The translations under genes and the position numbers were made by a program. Below the pieces are notes generated by a model. The model saw nothing but the letters and a program-made list of their open reading frames with translations. It did not search any database and was not told where the DNA came from. From contig JAISYK010000002.1 in the NCBI GenBank assembly GCA_031269945.1, positions 1 through 64,000 of the forward strand: a stretch of 64,000 bases of DNA, given 5' to 3'. Shown here piece by piece: positions 1 through 7,932 of this stretch (position 1 is the stretch's first letter; each line of letters starts with the position of its first letter). Source of the stretch: Candidatus Endomicrobiellum calonymphae (lineage in GTDB: Bacteria; Elusimicrobiota; Endomicrobiia; Endomicrobiales; Endomicrobiaceae).

Positions 1-1263
1 AGAAAAAAAGTTGACATGACTGAAATTATAGATAATTTTGTACTTAATAAATATCTCGGTATTCCTATTTTTGTGGTTGTAATGTACATAATTTTTAAAT
101 TTACGTTCGTTTTTTCAGAACCTATTATGAATATTTTAGAAGTGTTTTTTGAACAACTTGGGAATGTTGTTGGAAACACTATTACAGAAGAATCGATTAG
201 GTCTTTAATTATCGATGGAATTATCGGTGGAGTAGGTGGGATATTGGAATTTTTTCCATTGATACTGTTCATGTTTTTTGCGATTGCGTTTTTTGAAGAT
301 TTTGGATATATGGCTAGAGCTGCTTTTATAATGGATAAAGTTATGAGCAAATTTGGTCTTCATGGAAAATCCTTTTTGCCATTGATGATTGCAACTAATG
401 GGTGTGCCGTACCGGGTATTCTTGCTACTAGAACCTTAGATTCTAAACGTGACAGACTTATAACCATGCTTGTTGTGCCATTTATGATATGCGGTGCTAA
501 ACTTCCAGTATTTGTTTTGATTACAGAAGCTTTCTTTTCATCAAAAAGTCGAGTGAATGTTATGTCTTTTATATATATTTTAAGCGTTATTATTGCTTTT
601 ATCGCCGCTAAATTATTAAGTACAACGCTTTTGAAAGTCGAACAAGCTCATCATTTCGTTATGGAGCTTCCTCCTTATCATATGCCTAAAATTAAAGGCT
701 TGCTTTTGAAAATGTGGGAAAGGAGCTGGCTTTACCTGCGAAAAGCCGGAACTGTTATTATCTTTATATCAGTTTTGATGTGGGCAGCATTTGCCTACCC
801 TAGAGCCCATGTAAATAAAAATCTTACAAAAACTGAAAAAGGTGTGATACAATTAAGATATAGTTTAGCTGGGAGAGCTGGGAAAATCTTAGAACCTTTA
901 TTTAAGCCTATAGGTATGGACGCTAACACAGTAGTTGCTTTAATAGCTGGTCTTGCGGCAAAAGAAGTTATTGTGAGTACTTTAGGTACGGTTTATTCTA
1001 TTGAAAAATCTGATTCTTGTAATGCTAAATCTTTGAAAAAAAAAATTGCTTGCGATAAAGATTGGTCTTTTTTAAAAGGTTTAACTTTTCTTGTTTTTTG
1101 TTTGATTTATACGCCGTGTGCGGCGTGCGTAGCATGTTTTTTTAAAGAGAGTGGTTCAAGTTATAAATGGCTTGCATTTGTTGTTATAGGAAATTCAGTT
1201 TTTGCGTGGATAGTTTCATTTATTGTTTTTCAGGTCGGAACGTTGTTTAAGATAGGTGTGTAG
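1..1263 (+). CDS. feoB: Ferrous iron transport protein B, C-terminal part (5' truncated by window)
   Basis: Inner-membrane Fe(II) transporter. The reading frame is open from base 1, so the cytoplasmic G domain lies outside the window and the first visible Met (base 16) is not the start. Seen: the characteristic hydrophobic FeoB core with a Gate motif around GYMARAAFIMDKVMSKFGLH, followed by GCAVPGILATRT, then a second half with GLAAKEVIVSTLG and a Cys-containing helix YTPCAACVACF. These are typical of the FeoB permease repeats. About 420 residues are visible and the C-terminus is complete. There is an A10 run inside the gene (1036-1045). No feoA or feoC is recognisable downstream. Family assignment is certain. 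Confidence 0.95.
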   Translation, partial: RKKVDMTEIIDNFVLNKYLGIPIFVVVMYIIFKFTFVFSEPIMNILEVFFEQLGNVVGNTITEESIRSLIIDGIIGGVGGILEFFPLILFMFFAIAFFEDFGYMARAAFIMDKVMSKFGLHGKSFLPLMIATNGCAVPGILATRTLDSKRDRLITMLVVPFMICGAKLPVFVLITEAFFSSKSRVNVMSFIYILSVIIAFIAAKLLSTTLLKVEQAHHFVMELPPYHMPKIKGLLLKMWERSWLYLRKAGTVIIFISVLMWAAFAYPRAHVNKNLTKTEKGVIQLRYSLAGRAGKILEPLFKPIGMDANTVVALIAGLAAKEVIVSTLGTVYSIEKSDSCNAKSLKKKIACDKDWSFLKGLTFLVFCLIYTPCAACVACFFKESGSSYKWLAFVVIGNSVFAWIVSFIVFQVGTLFKIGV

Positions 1264-1733
1264 ATTAAAAAATAATAATACAAAGAGGGAAAAATGACGT
1301 TTTGTTATCTGTTGTTGTTTCTTGATTGGGCACGTGCACTGAGTCGTATTTTGGCTGCCTTTTGATTTAAGCTGGTTATTTTGGTGGAAGGAAGATTTGT
1401 AAATATGCTGTGTGCAATAATGTACAACGTCAATTTTATCTTTAATAATTATCGTTGTAGTTTTATTAAGATGATTAATAAAAATTGTTGTTACTGCGAT
1501 AGGAAAAACAAAGAAAAGAAGAACAGTTCATCATATGCTGTGAGAATAATTTAAAAAATAAGCAATGAGTAAAAGACCTTCGTACGAAGACTCAGAGTAC
1601 AATTTAAAAACTGAAAAGGACTTCATGCGTCAAAGAAGATACAAGCACTTTTAGATCGTTTACGCTGTCACAATACATAAACAAGCTCCATAAAATAACT
1701 AAGAAGCGTAGGGCCGTAGGTAAAGCATAAAAT
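1264..1733. other. Gene-poor spacer, no recognisable gene
   Basis: About 470 bases between feoB and the minus-strand tRNA. Only very short reading frames are present, for example 29 codons starting at 1566 and 27 codons around 1470 with a CCYC motif; neither resembles a family I know. A 12-base palindrome (CTTCGTACGAAG) lies at 1578-1589. The stretch may be a decayed gene, but I could not assign one. Confidence 0.4.
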
Positions 1734-1806
1734 TGGAGCCAGCGGGACTTGAACCCGCATTTTATCGTTGCGAACGATATGTTTTACCTTGTTTAACTAT
1801 GGCCCC
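1734..1806 (-). tRNA. tRNA-Ala (anticodon CGC)
   Basis: Read on the minus strand from 1806 to 1734 (73 nt). The acceptor GGGGCCA pairs with TGGCTCC and includes a G3:U70 wobble, the alanine identity element. The anticodon stem TATCG/CGATA encloses loop TTCGCAA, giving anticodon CGC. The T arm is GCGGG-TTCAAGT-CCCGC and the discriminator is A73; CCA is not encoded. The D stem is weak (GTTA/AAAC, one A-A mismatch). A -10-like TATAAT lies upstream (minus strand, 1826-1831). The body (GGGGCCATAGTTAAAC...) looks more like Cys or Gln tRNAs than a usual tRNA-Ala, so the identity rests on the anticodon and G3:U70. Confidence 0.8.
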
Positions 1807-1972
1807 TTGTAATCTCTAGATTGGTATTATAACAATATTTTGATTTTTTTATACCAAATGACGTGGTGCTGGATTAAGGTAAAAATTATTGTTAGCATGA
1901 TTGTAATGCAATTTGTATATTTGTTAAAATCAGTGAGGCGGGGAGTGTCGTTTTTATGAATGGAGTTGTTTT

Positions 1973-3595
1973 ATGCCGTATCTTGTTTTATCTAGAAAAT
2001 TTAGACCTCAAAATTTTAATGAAGTTATAGGCCAGGGGCATATTTCACAGACTCTTAAAAATGCAATTTCTGCGAAACGTGTTGCTCATGCTTATTTGTT
2101 TAGCGGACCTAGAGGTTGTGGCAAAACTACTATGGCTAGGATCCTTGCTAAAGCTCTAAATTGCAAAAATGGTCCAACGACTGAACCATGCGGTATATGT
2201 GAAAATTGTTTAGCAATTTCAAAGAGTTCGAGTATAGATGTTTTGGAAATTGACGGGGCATCAAATAACGGTATAGATGAGATAAGAGCTTTGAGGGAAA
2301 ATGTAAAGTTTTCAAGCGTAAATTCGAAATATAAAATTTATATAATAGATGAAGCTCATCAAATAACTATGCAGGCGTTTAATGCTCTACTCAAAACGCT
2401 TGAAGAGCCACCTGATTATGTTGTTTTTATTATGGCTACGACTGAGCAACATAAAATTCCTGTCACTATTCTTTCAAGATGTCAAAAATACAAATTTAAG
2501 CTCATGTCAAATGCTGAGATTTCCTTTGCCGTAAAAAATATAGGTAAAAAAGAAGGTTTTGAAATAGATGATGAGGCTATAGATATAATAGCTTCGGCAT
2601 CTGATGGCTCCATGCGGGATGCTTTAAGTTTGTTAGAGCAAGCTGTTTCTTCAAATTCTAGCAAAATAACAGGTTCATATATGCGAGAATTACTTGGATT
2701 TTTGCCAAGAGATGTTTTAGCTGCTGCTGCCGAAAGTATCTCAATGGGCGATACGCAAAAGATTTTAAAAATTGTTAAAGAAATTTTTGAGCAAGGGTAT
2801 AGCATTTTACAATTTACAAGAGATCTAAGAGATTATTTTAGAAAAATTATGATTTATTCTATAAATCCATCAATTATTGAAATTTCGTCTAATGATAAAG
2901 AACTTTTTGACGTCCAAAAAACTTTGTTTTCTGTTTCGTGCCATGTCCGTATGAATAATCTTTTGTCAAAAGCTCTTGAAGAAATGCGTTGGCATGATCA
3001 GCCCAGAATTCTTCTTGAAATTTATCTACTAAAAATATCAGAACCATATTATAATGTTGGCGAGCTCATAGATAGAATTGTTGATCTTGAAAAGAATGTT
3101 AACATTAATAATAAAATAAGCCCTGTTTTAAAAAATCGATATAAACAAGATGAGAAATTTAATGTAAAGAAATCTTCAGGTTCTACAGATTTGATAAGCA
3201 TATGGAATGAGATTGTTTCTGAAATAGTAAAGGAACATCCGCTTACTGGGAAATCTTTAGAAAACGTGCTAGTTGAAACGGTTGGCATTTCGTCTATACA
3301 ATTGACAGTTTCAAAACAATTTGATTATGATGGGGTTTTGAAATTTAGGGAGCGTATTTTAGAGTTTTTCCAAAAAAAAACGGGTTTGAACATAGAGATG
3401 AAAGTATCTATTATAAAAAGCACAGGTCAAAATGAAGTGATAAGTCAAAAAGATGTGCTTGCTAGCGAAAAAAATCTTTTGCCAAATACAATTTGTGATA
3501 TAATAAAGAACGTTGACAAAGGTGAAAAAAGCTTAATACCTAGACATATAAAAGAAATAGCGAAAAGTTTTAGTGCTGTTGCTAAAAAAATTTAG
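1973..3595 (+). CDS. dnaX: DNA polymerase III subunit gamma/tau
   Basis: Clamp-loader ATPase of the replicative polymerase. Start chosen at ATG 1973 with GGAG 7 bases upstream. Seen in order: Walker A GPRGCGKTT (about residue 45), four zinc Cys (CKNG..CGICENC), Walker B IDEAH, a sensor region with SRCQKYKFK, then the gamma/tau oligomerisation domain and a divergent C-terminal tail. Length 540 residues, a tau-sized protein. An A9 run at 3372-3380 (about codon 467) lies in the C-terminal domain; a one-base slip either way would stop translation within about 25 codons, giving a shorter form. recR follows, a common arrangement, but the usual ybaB/ebfC between them is absent. Confidence 0.97.
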   Translation: MPYLVLSRKFRPQNFNEVIGQGHISQTLKNAISAKRVAHAYLFSGPRGCGKTTMARILAKALNCKNGPTTEPCGICENCLAISKSSSIDVLEIDGASNNGIDEIRALRENVKFSSVNSKYKIYIIDEAHQITMQAFNALLKTLEEPPDYVVFIMATTEQHKIPVTILSRCQKYKFKLMSNAEISFAVKNIGKKEGFEIDDEAIDIIASASDGSMRDALSLLEQAVSSNSSKITGSYMRELLGFLPRDVLAAAAESISMGDTQKILKIVKEIFEQGYSILQFTRDLRDYFRKIMIYSINPSIIEISSNDKELFDVQKTLFSVSCHVRMNNLLSKALEEMRWHDQPRILLEIYLLKISEPYYNVGELIDRIVDLEKNVNINNKISPVLKNRYKQDEKFNVKKSSGSTDLISIWNEIVSEIVKEHPLTGKSLENVLVETVGISSIQLTVSKQFDYDGVLKFRERILEFFQKKTGLNIEMKVSIIKSTGQNEVISQKDVLASEKNLLPNTICDIIKNVDKGEKSLIPRHIKEIAKSFSAVAKKI

Positions 3596-3694
3596 GGTTT
3601 TTGTTTACCAAGATTGTTCTGTGTTGTTTTTTTAATTTTTTATATTTACGTTTGAACCCATAAAACAATTGATATTGTAGGGATTTTATTTGTT

Positions 3695-4291
3695 ATGAAT
3701 AGACCTCAACCTGTAGAGAAAATGATTGAAGAAATAAAAAAACTACCCGGCGTGGGACCTAAAATGGCGGAGCGTTTGAGTTACCATATATTGAAAATGT
3801 GTCAAAATGAGATTGACAGACTTATAGATTCTATACAAAAAGCCAGACAAACAACGATATGTTGTAGTATCTGTTACAATTTGAGTGACCATGACCCTTG
3901 TTTTATATGTTCTGATGTTACGAGAGAACAGGATATTATATGTGTTGTGGAAACATCTCAGGATTTAATAGCTGTTAGTAAAGTTAAAAATTATAGGGGA
4001 CTTTATTTTGTACTGGGAGGTGCTTTGTCGCCTCTTGATGCTATTGGCCCCGATGATATAAGAATTGATAAATTGATGGAAAGATTAAAAAATAGTAGCA
4101 TAAACGAGGTTATAATTGCGACTGATACGGATTCTAAAGGCGAGATGACTGCCGTTTGTATTGCTGAGGTTATAAAAAAATTAGGTACTAAGGTTACAAG
4201 GTTGGGGTATGGTTTGCCAGTGGGTGGCGACATTGAGTATGCTGATGAGGTAACTATCTCTCGTGCTATTGCAGGTCGCACAGAGATGTGA
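3695..4291 (+). CDS. recR: Recombination protein RecR
   Basis: Ring-forming recombination mediator that works with RecF/RecO to load RecA on gapped DNA. Seen: N-terminal helix-hairpin-helix (LPGVGPKMAERLSYH, about residues 18-32), four-Cys zinc finger (CCSICYN...CFICSD, about residues 55-73), then a Toprim domain (ICVVETSQDL; TDTDSKGEMTA) and a Walker-B-like C-terminal region ending GLPVGGDIEYADEVT. At 198 residues it has the standard family length. It follows dnaX by 99 bases and is probably co-transcribed with it. Confidence 0.97.
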   Translation: MNRPQPVEKMIEEIKKLPGVGPKMAERLSYHILKMCQNEIDRLIDSIQKARQTTICCSICYNLSDHDPCFICSDVTREQDIICVVETSQDLIAVSKVKNYRGLYFVLGGALSPLDAIGPDDIRIDKLMERLKNSSINEVIIATDTDSKGEMTAVCIAEVIKKLGTKVTRLGYGLPVGGDIEYADEVTISRAIAGRTEM

Positions 4292-4423
4292 GGGTGGGGG
4301 GTGCTTCAGAAATACAAAAAAATCCTTATTAAATAGTCAACTCTGCGTTTATTGCTCTTCGTGTTTTAAAATTGGCTATGTTGATGTGTGTGTAGTGTGT
4401 TAAATGCGTAAAGGAGCAGAATA

Positions 4424-5002
4424 ATGTCAGCAGGAATGATTGAGATTCGTTGGCATGGGCGCGGCGGGCAAGGTGCAAAAACTGCTGCACTATTGTTTGC
4501 CGAAGCGGTTATGGCAACAGGCATGTATATTCAGGCTTTCCCTGAATATGGACCGGAAAGAATGGGTGCTCCTGTGAAATCTTTTAACAGGGTAAGTGAA
4601 GATCCTATTGTAATTCATTCTGGGATTAAAAATCCAAATTATGTAGTTATTTTAGATTCATCTCTTATGAAATCGGTTCCGATAACGGACGGGATAGGTA
4701 AAACTGGAAAAGTTATAGCGAATACTTCTTTAAGTGCATCTGAAATTGCAAAAGAACTTGACATAGATATAAACCAAATTTATGTAGTAAACGCAAGTCG
4801 AATTGCTTTAAAAACAATAGGGAAAGATATACCTAATACTCCCATGCTTGGTGCTTTGGTGAAAGTTATAGGGACATTAGATATCGATGATGTTTTGAAA
4901 AATATAAAAGCTAAACTCACAGCAAAGTTTAGACATGAACCTGGAATTGTAGAAGGCAACCTTGCATCTATAAAGATGGCTTTTGATGAAGTAAGAAACT
5001 AA
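4424..5002 (+). CDS. porG: Pyruvate:ferredoxin oxidoreductase, gamma subunit
   Basis: Gamma subunit of the four-subunit 2-oxoacid:ferredoxin oxidoreductase that converts pyruvate and CoA to acetyl-CoA, CO2 and reduced ferredoxin in the cytoplasm. Seen: the diagnostic N-terminus IRWHGRGGQGAKTAA and the conserved FPEYGPERMGAPVKSF segment; 192 residues, normal for the gamma subunit. Start at ATG 4424 behind an AAAGGAG ribosome-binding site. First gene of the order G-D-A-B, typical of pyruvate (rather than 2-oxoglutarate) enzymes, so pyruvate is the likely substrate. Confidence 0.93.
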   Translation: MSAGMIEIRWHGRGGQGAKTAALLFAEAVMATGMYIQAFPEYGPERMGAPVKSFNRVSEDPIVIHSGIKNPNYVVILDSSLMKSVPITDGIGKTGKVIANTSLSASEIAKELDIDINQIYVVNASRIALKTIGKDIPNTPMLGALVKVIGTLDIDDVLKNIKAKLTAKFRHEPGIVEGNLASIKMAFDEVRN

Positions 5003-5113
5003 TTTCTATGGTGCGTTTTCTATTCACGAGTTTGAGTATCTTGAAATTCGTGCGTTATGCTGGAATTGAAATGAATTAGAGGAAAGAACTGAAGCTTTTC
5101 GAAGGGTTGGTGA

Positions 5114-5123
5114 GGGGGGGGGG
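5114..5123 (+). repeat. G10 homopolymer in the porD ribosome-binding region
   Basis: Ten consecutive G, six bases before the GTG start of porD, so it occupies or replaces the Shine-Dalgarno sequence. Such a tract is out of place in AT-rich DNA and could change length by slippage. Identical G10 tracts occur at 11405-11414 and 13675-13684. Confidence 0.9.
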
Positions 5124-5129
5124 TGTATA

Positions 5130-5444
5130 GTGAAGAAAGAAGAAAGCAAAAAATTGACGGTTGCTGAGCTTCCTGTAGGCGGTGTAGTTGAAGCAGGTAC
5201 GGCAGTTAATTTTCATACAGGAAGTTGGCGCTCTAGAAGACCTGTGTGGAGCAAAGACAAATGTATTAGCTGTTTGGTATGTTGGGTATCGTGTCCTGAC
5301 GGTTCTATCAGACTTGTTCCAGATGAAAAAAGGATTAACATTGTTGATGGTATAGATTACGATCATTGTAAAGGTTGTGGGATTTGTGAGAAAGAATGTC
5401 CAACTGCGATTGGTGCTATTACAATGGAAGAGGAAAAAAAATAG
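5130..5444 (+). CDS. porD: Pyruvate:ferredoxin oxidoreductase, delta subunit (2x[4Fe-4S])
   Basis: Ferredoxin-like electron-transfer subunit of the same complex. Seen: two [4Fe-4S] motifs, CISCLVCWVSCP (about residues 47-58) and CKGCGICEKECP (about residues 77-88), after an N-terminal extension with the GSWR segment typical of PorD. 104 residues. The start is a GTG at 5130; a G10 run directly upstream overlaps the ribosome-binding site. Lies between porG and porA. Confidence 0.93.
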   Translation: MKKEESKKLTVAELPVGGVVEAGTAVNFHTGSWRSRRPVWSKDKCISCLVCWVSCPDGSIRLVPDEKRINIVDGIDYDHCKGCGICEKECPTAIGAITMEEEKK

Positions 5445-5473
5445 ATATATAAAAATAATATACTTTCAAGATT

Positions 5474-5494
5474 TTGACTCTCAGTTTGAGTCAA
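5474..5494 (+). promoter_or_regulatory. Perfect inverted repeat between porD and porA
   Basis: TTGACTC, 7-base loop, GAGTCAA. It lies in the 107-base gap between porD and porA. It could be a protein-binding operator, an mRNA-processing hairpin or a weak terminator; the following sequence (TTTGTG) is a poor U-run, so strong termination is unlikely. Confidence 0.5.
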
Positions 5495-5551
5495 TTTGTG
5501 TTAAAAGAATATTTCTTGGAATAATGAGGTGTGGTTTGGTAAGAGGAGCTA

Positions 5552-6763
5552 ATGAAAATGATAAAGTCAATGTATTCAAAAGGCAGTCTTGTTGCAAAAA
5601 CTGGCAATGAGATTATGGCTGAAGCATTGCGTCAAATAGAACCAGACGTAGTGGCTGCGTATCCTATAACTCCAGCTACGGAGATAGTGCAAATTTTTTC
5701 ACAATTTGTTGCAGATGGAGTAGTAAAGAGCGAATACGTGGCAGTGGAAAGTGAGCATTCTGCTATGTCGGCTACAATCGCGGCATCAGCTGCTGGTGCA
5801 AGAGCTGCGACGAGCACTTCTTCACAGGGATTGTGTCTCATGTGGGAGATGCTTTATATAGCTTCAGGATTAAGACTTCCGATAGTTATGGCAGAAGTTA
5901 ATAGAGCGATTTCTGCACCTATTAATATTAATGCTGACCATTCGGATACAATGGGTGCGAGAGATACAGGCTGGATTCAAATATATTCGGAAGATTCTCA
6001 GGAAGCTTACGATAATATGATCCAGGCTACAAAAATAGCAGAGAAAGCTAAACTCCCAACGCTTGTGGCTATGGATGGGTTTATAACTTCTCACTGTATG
6101 GAAGTTGTAGAAGCTTATTCTGATACCGACGTAAAGGCTTTTGTTGGCGAATATAAACCAGAAAGGTATCTTTTAGATGTTAAAAACCCTTATACACTGG
6201 GTTCAATTGATTTGCAAGATTACTATTTTGAGCATAGATACCAACTTGCCCAGGCTATGAGGGATGCGAAAAGTATAATTTTAGACGTAGCGGAAGAGTT
6301 TAAGAGAACTTTTTGGCGAGAATATGGCTTTTACGAGAAATATATGCTTGACGACGCAGAAGTTGCGATAGTGGTTATAGGGTCAACAGCTGGGAATGTG
6401 AAAGTCGTAGTGAAAGAGTTAAGAGAAAAAGGAGTCAAGGCTGGACTTTTGAAGATAAGAGTTTATAGACCTTTTCCCAAAGAGCAGATAGCAAAAGATT
6501 TAGCACATGTTAAAGCAGTTGCGGTCATAGATAGATCAGATTCTTGTTCTGGAGCATTTCCTCCTCTTTATTGCGATGTTGTTACATCATTGTACTCTGC
6601 GGGAATTTTAAATCCAAAAATTTTAAGTTATATTTACGGCATAGGAGGGAGAGAATTTTGCGGCGAACAAATTATCAAAGTTTATGAGACGCTTGGTAAA
6701 GTTGCATTTGGTCTGGAAAAACCTTCTGGCGAAGTTGAGTATATAAACGTGAGAATAAAGTGA
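5552..6763 (+). CDS. porA: Pyruvate:ferredoxin oxidoreductase, alpha subunit
   Basis: Pyrimidine-binding (domain I/II) subunit of the enzyme. Seen: GNEIMAEALRQIEPDVVAAY followed by PITPATEI (the TPP/pyruvate-binding motif), ESEHSAMSATIAASAAGARA, TSSQGLCLMWEML, and a C-terminal domain ending with the GIGGREF segment. 403 residues, typical for PorA. Start at ATG 5552 preceded by AAGAGGAG. porB follows about 120 bases later. Confidence 0.95.
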   Translation: MKMIKSMYSKGSLVAKTGNEIMAEALRQIEPDVVAAYPITPATEIVQIFSQFVADGVVKSEYVAVESEHSAMSATIAASAAGARAATSTSSQGLCLMWEMLYIASGLRLPIVMAEVNRAISAPININADHSDTMGARDTGWIQIYSEDSQEAYDNMIQATKIAEKAKLPTLVAMDGFITSHCMEVVEAYSDTDVKAFVGEYKPERYLLDVKNPYTLGSIDLQDYYFEHRYQLAQAMRDAKSIILDVAEEFKRTFWREYGFYEKYMLDDAEVAIVVIGSTAGNVKVVVKELREKGVKAGLLKIRVYRPFPKEQIAKDLAHVKAVAVIDRSDSCSGAFPPLYCDVVTSLYSAGILNPKILSYIYGIGGREFCGEQIIKVYETLGKVAFGLEKPSGEVEYINVRIK

Positions 6764-6825
6764 TCTGAAATATTGAAAGTAGATATTGAAAATAACAGTT
6801 TTTTCTATCATTAAATTTGAATGAC

Positions 6826-6853
6826 TTGTACTGTGTGTAAATGTCGGTATAAT
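6826..6853 (+). promoter_or_regulatory. Possible internal promoter before porB
   Basis: A perfect -10 TATAAT at 6848-6853 lies 16 bases after a partial -35 (TTGTAC, 6826-6831), about 30 bases upstream of the porB start. It may let porB be transcribed independently of the upstream por genes. Motif match only. Confidence 0.4.
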
Positions 6854-6884
6854 GTAAGGTTTGGCTCTTTAGGAGAAAAATAAA

Positions 6885-7820
6885 ATGGTAAATTTAAGAG
6901 AGTTAAGCAAGAACCCTGTCCGTATAACAGGTGGGCATCGTCTTTGTGCTGGTTGCGGTGCAGGAATAGTAGCAAGGCAGACCTTGGTAGCTGCTGGTAA
7001 TGCGTTGGTTGTTGTTGTGAACGCTACGGGATGTTTGGAAGTTTCAACTACAATTTTCCCTTATAGTGCATGGGAAAGTCCGTATTTTCACAGTGCATTT
7101 GAAAATGCTGCAGCAACTTGCAGTGGTGTTGAAGCTGCGTATAGGAGTTTAAAATTTCAAGGCAAGGTTAAGGAAGACATCAAGTTTATAACTTTTGGTG
7201 GTGATGGCGGAACTTATGATATAGGTCTACAATCTTTATCGGGTGCGATGGAGAGAGGACATAAGATGCTTTATATTTGCTACAACAATGAAGCGTACAT
7301 GAATACTGGAATTCAAAGGTCTGGAGCAACTCCTAAATGGGCACATACGACGACTGCTCCTGCAGGAAAAAAATCTCAAGGGAAGGTGCAAAATAAAAAA
7401 GATTTGACGCAGATTATGATAGCACATGATATTCCTTATGTAGCACAATCTTATGTTGGGAACTGGAACGATTTTATGACTAAAGTTCAAAAAGCTTTGG
7501 CTGTTAATGGCCCGTCTTTTATAAATGTTTTGACGCCTTGCAGATTGGGCTGGGGTTATAAACCAGAGTATACAATGAAGGTTGCAAGACTTGCAGTCGA
7601 AACTTGTATGTGGCCTTCTTACGAGGTTGAAGATGGTGTATACAAAATAAACGTTGAACCTAAAGCGAAAAAACCCGTAACTGAATTTTTAAAATTGCAA
7701 GCAAGATTCAAGCACTTATTCAAGCCCGATAATGCTTATATTCTTGAAGAAATACAAGGAAATGTGGACAAGAAGTGGGCTTTTTTGCAAAATAGAGCAA
7801 AATCTGCCTTCGGAGCGTAG
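6885..7820 (+). CDS. porB: Pyruvate:ferredoxin oxidoreductase, beta subunit
   Basis: TPP-binding subunit that also carries a [4Fe-4S] cluster. Seen: GGHRLCAGCGAGI (cluster Cys and TPP contacts), ATGCLEVSTT, the TPP motif FGGDGGTYDIGLQ and CYNNEAYMNTGIQRSGATP, all typical of PorB. 311 residues, normal length. Ribosome-binding site TTTAGGAG. Last gene of the por cluster; an intrinsic terminator follows, so the operon ends here. Confidence 0.96.
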   Translation: MVNLRELSKNPVRITGGHRLCAGCGAGIVARQTLVAAGNALVVVVNATGCLEVSTTIFPYSAWESPYFHSAFENAAATCSGVEAAYRSLKFQGKVKEDIKFITFGGDGGTYDIGLQSLSGAMERGHKMLYICYNNEAYMNTGIQRSGATPKWAHTTTAPAGKKSQGKVQNKKDLTQIMIAHDIPYVAQSYVGNWNDFMTKVQKALAVNGPSFINVLTPCRLGWGYKPEYTMKVARLAVETCMWPSYEVEDGVYKINVEPKAKKPVTEFLKLQARFKHLFKPDNAYILEEIQGNVDKKWAFLQNRAKSAFGA

Positions 7821-7846
7821 ATTTTTTAGTAAACTATAAATAATAG

Positions 7847-7882
7847 GGAGCAGATAAAATTTTAATCTGTTCCTCTTTTTTT
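7847..7882 (+). terminator. Rho-independent terminator after porB
   Basis: GGAGCAGAT (7847-7855) pairs with ATCTGTTCC (7865-7873), nine pairs including one G-U, around a nine-base loop of A and T, followed by CTCTTTTTTT. It sits 27 bases after the porB stop. Confidence 0.85.
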
Positions 7883-7932
7883 GTGTTCTTATTTCTGTTA
7901 ATATGTAGTTGCATTATTTTTGGAGTGAAGTT

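Noticed and set aside
1734-1806. Reading the minus-strand tRNA as tRNA-Cys
   Set aside because: The body looks Cys-like, but the five-pair anticodon stem fixes the loop as TTCGCAA (anticodon CGC) and a GCA anticodon would need a disrupted stem.
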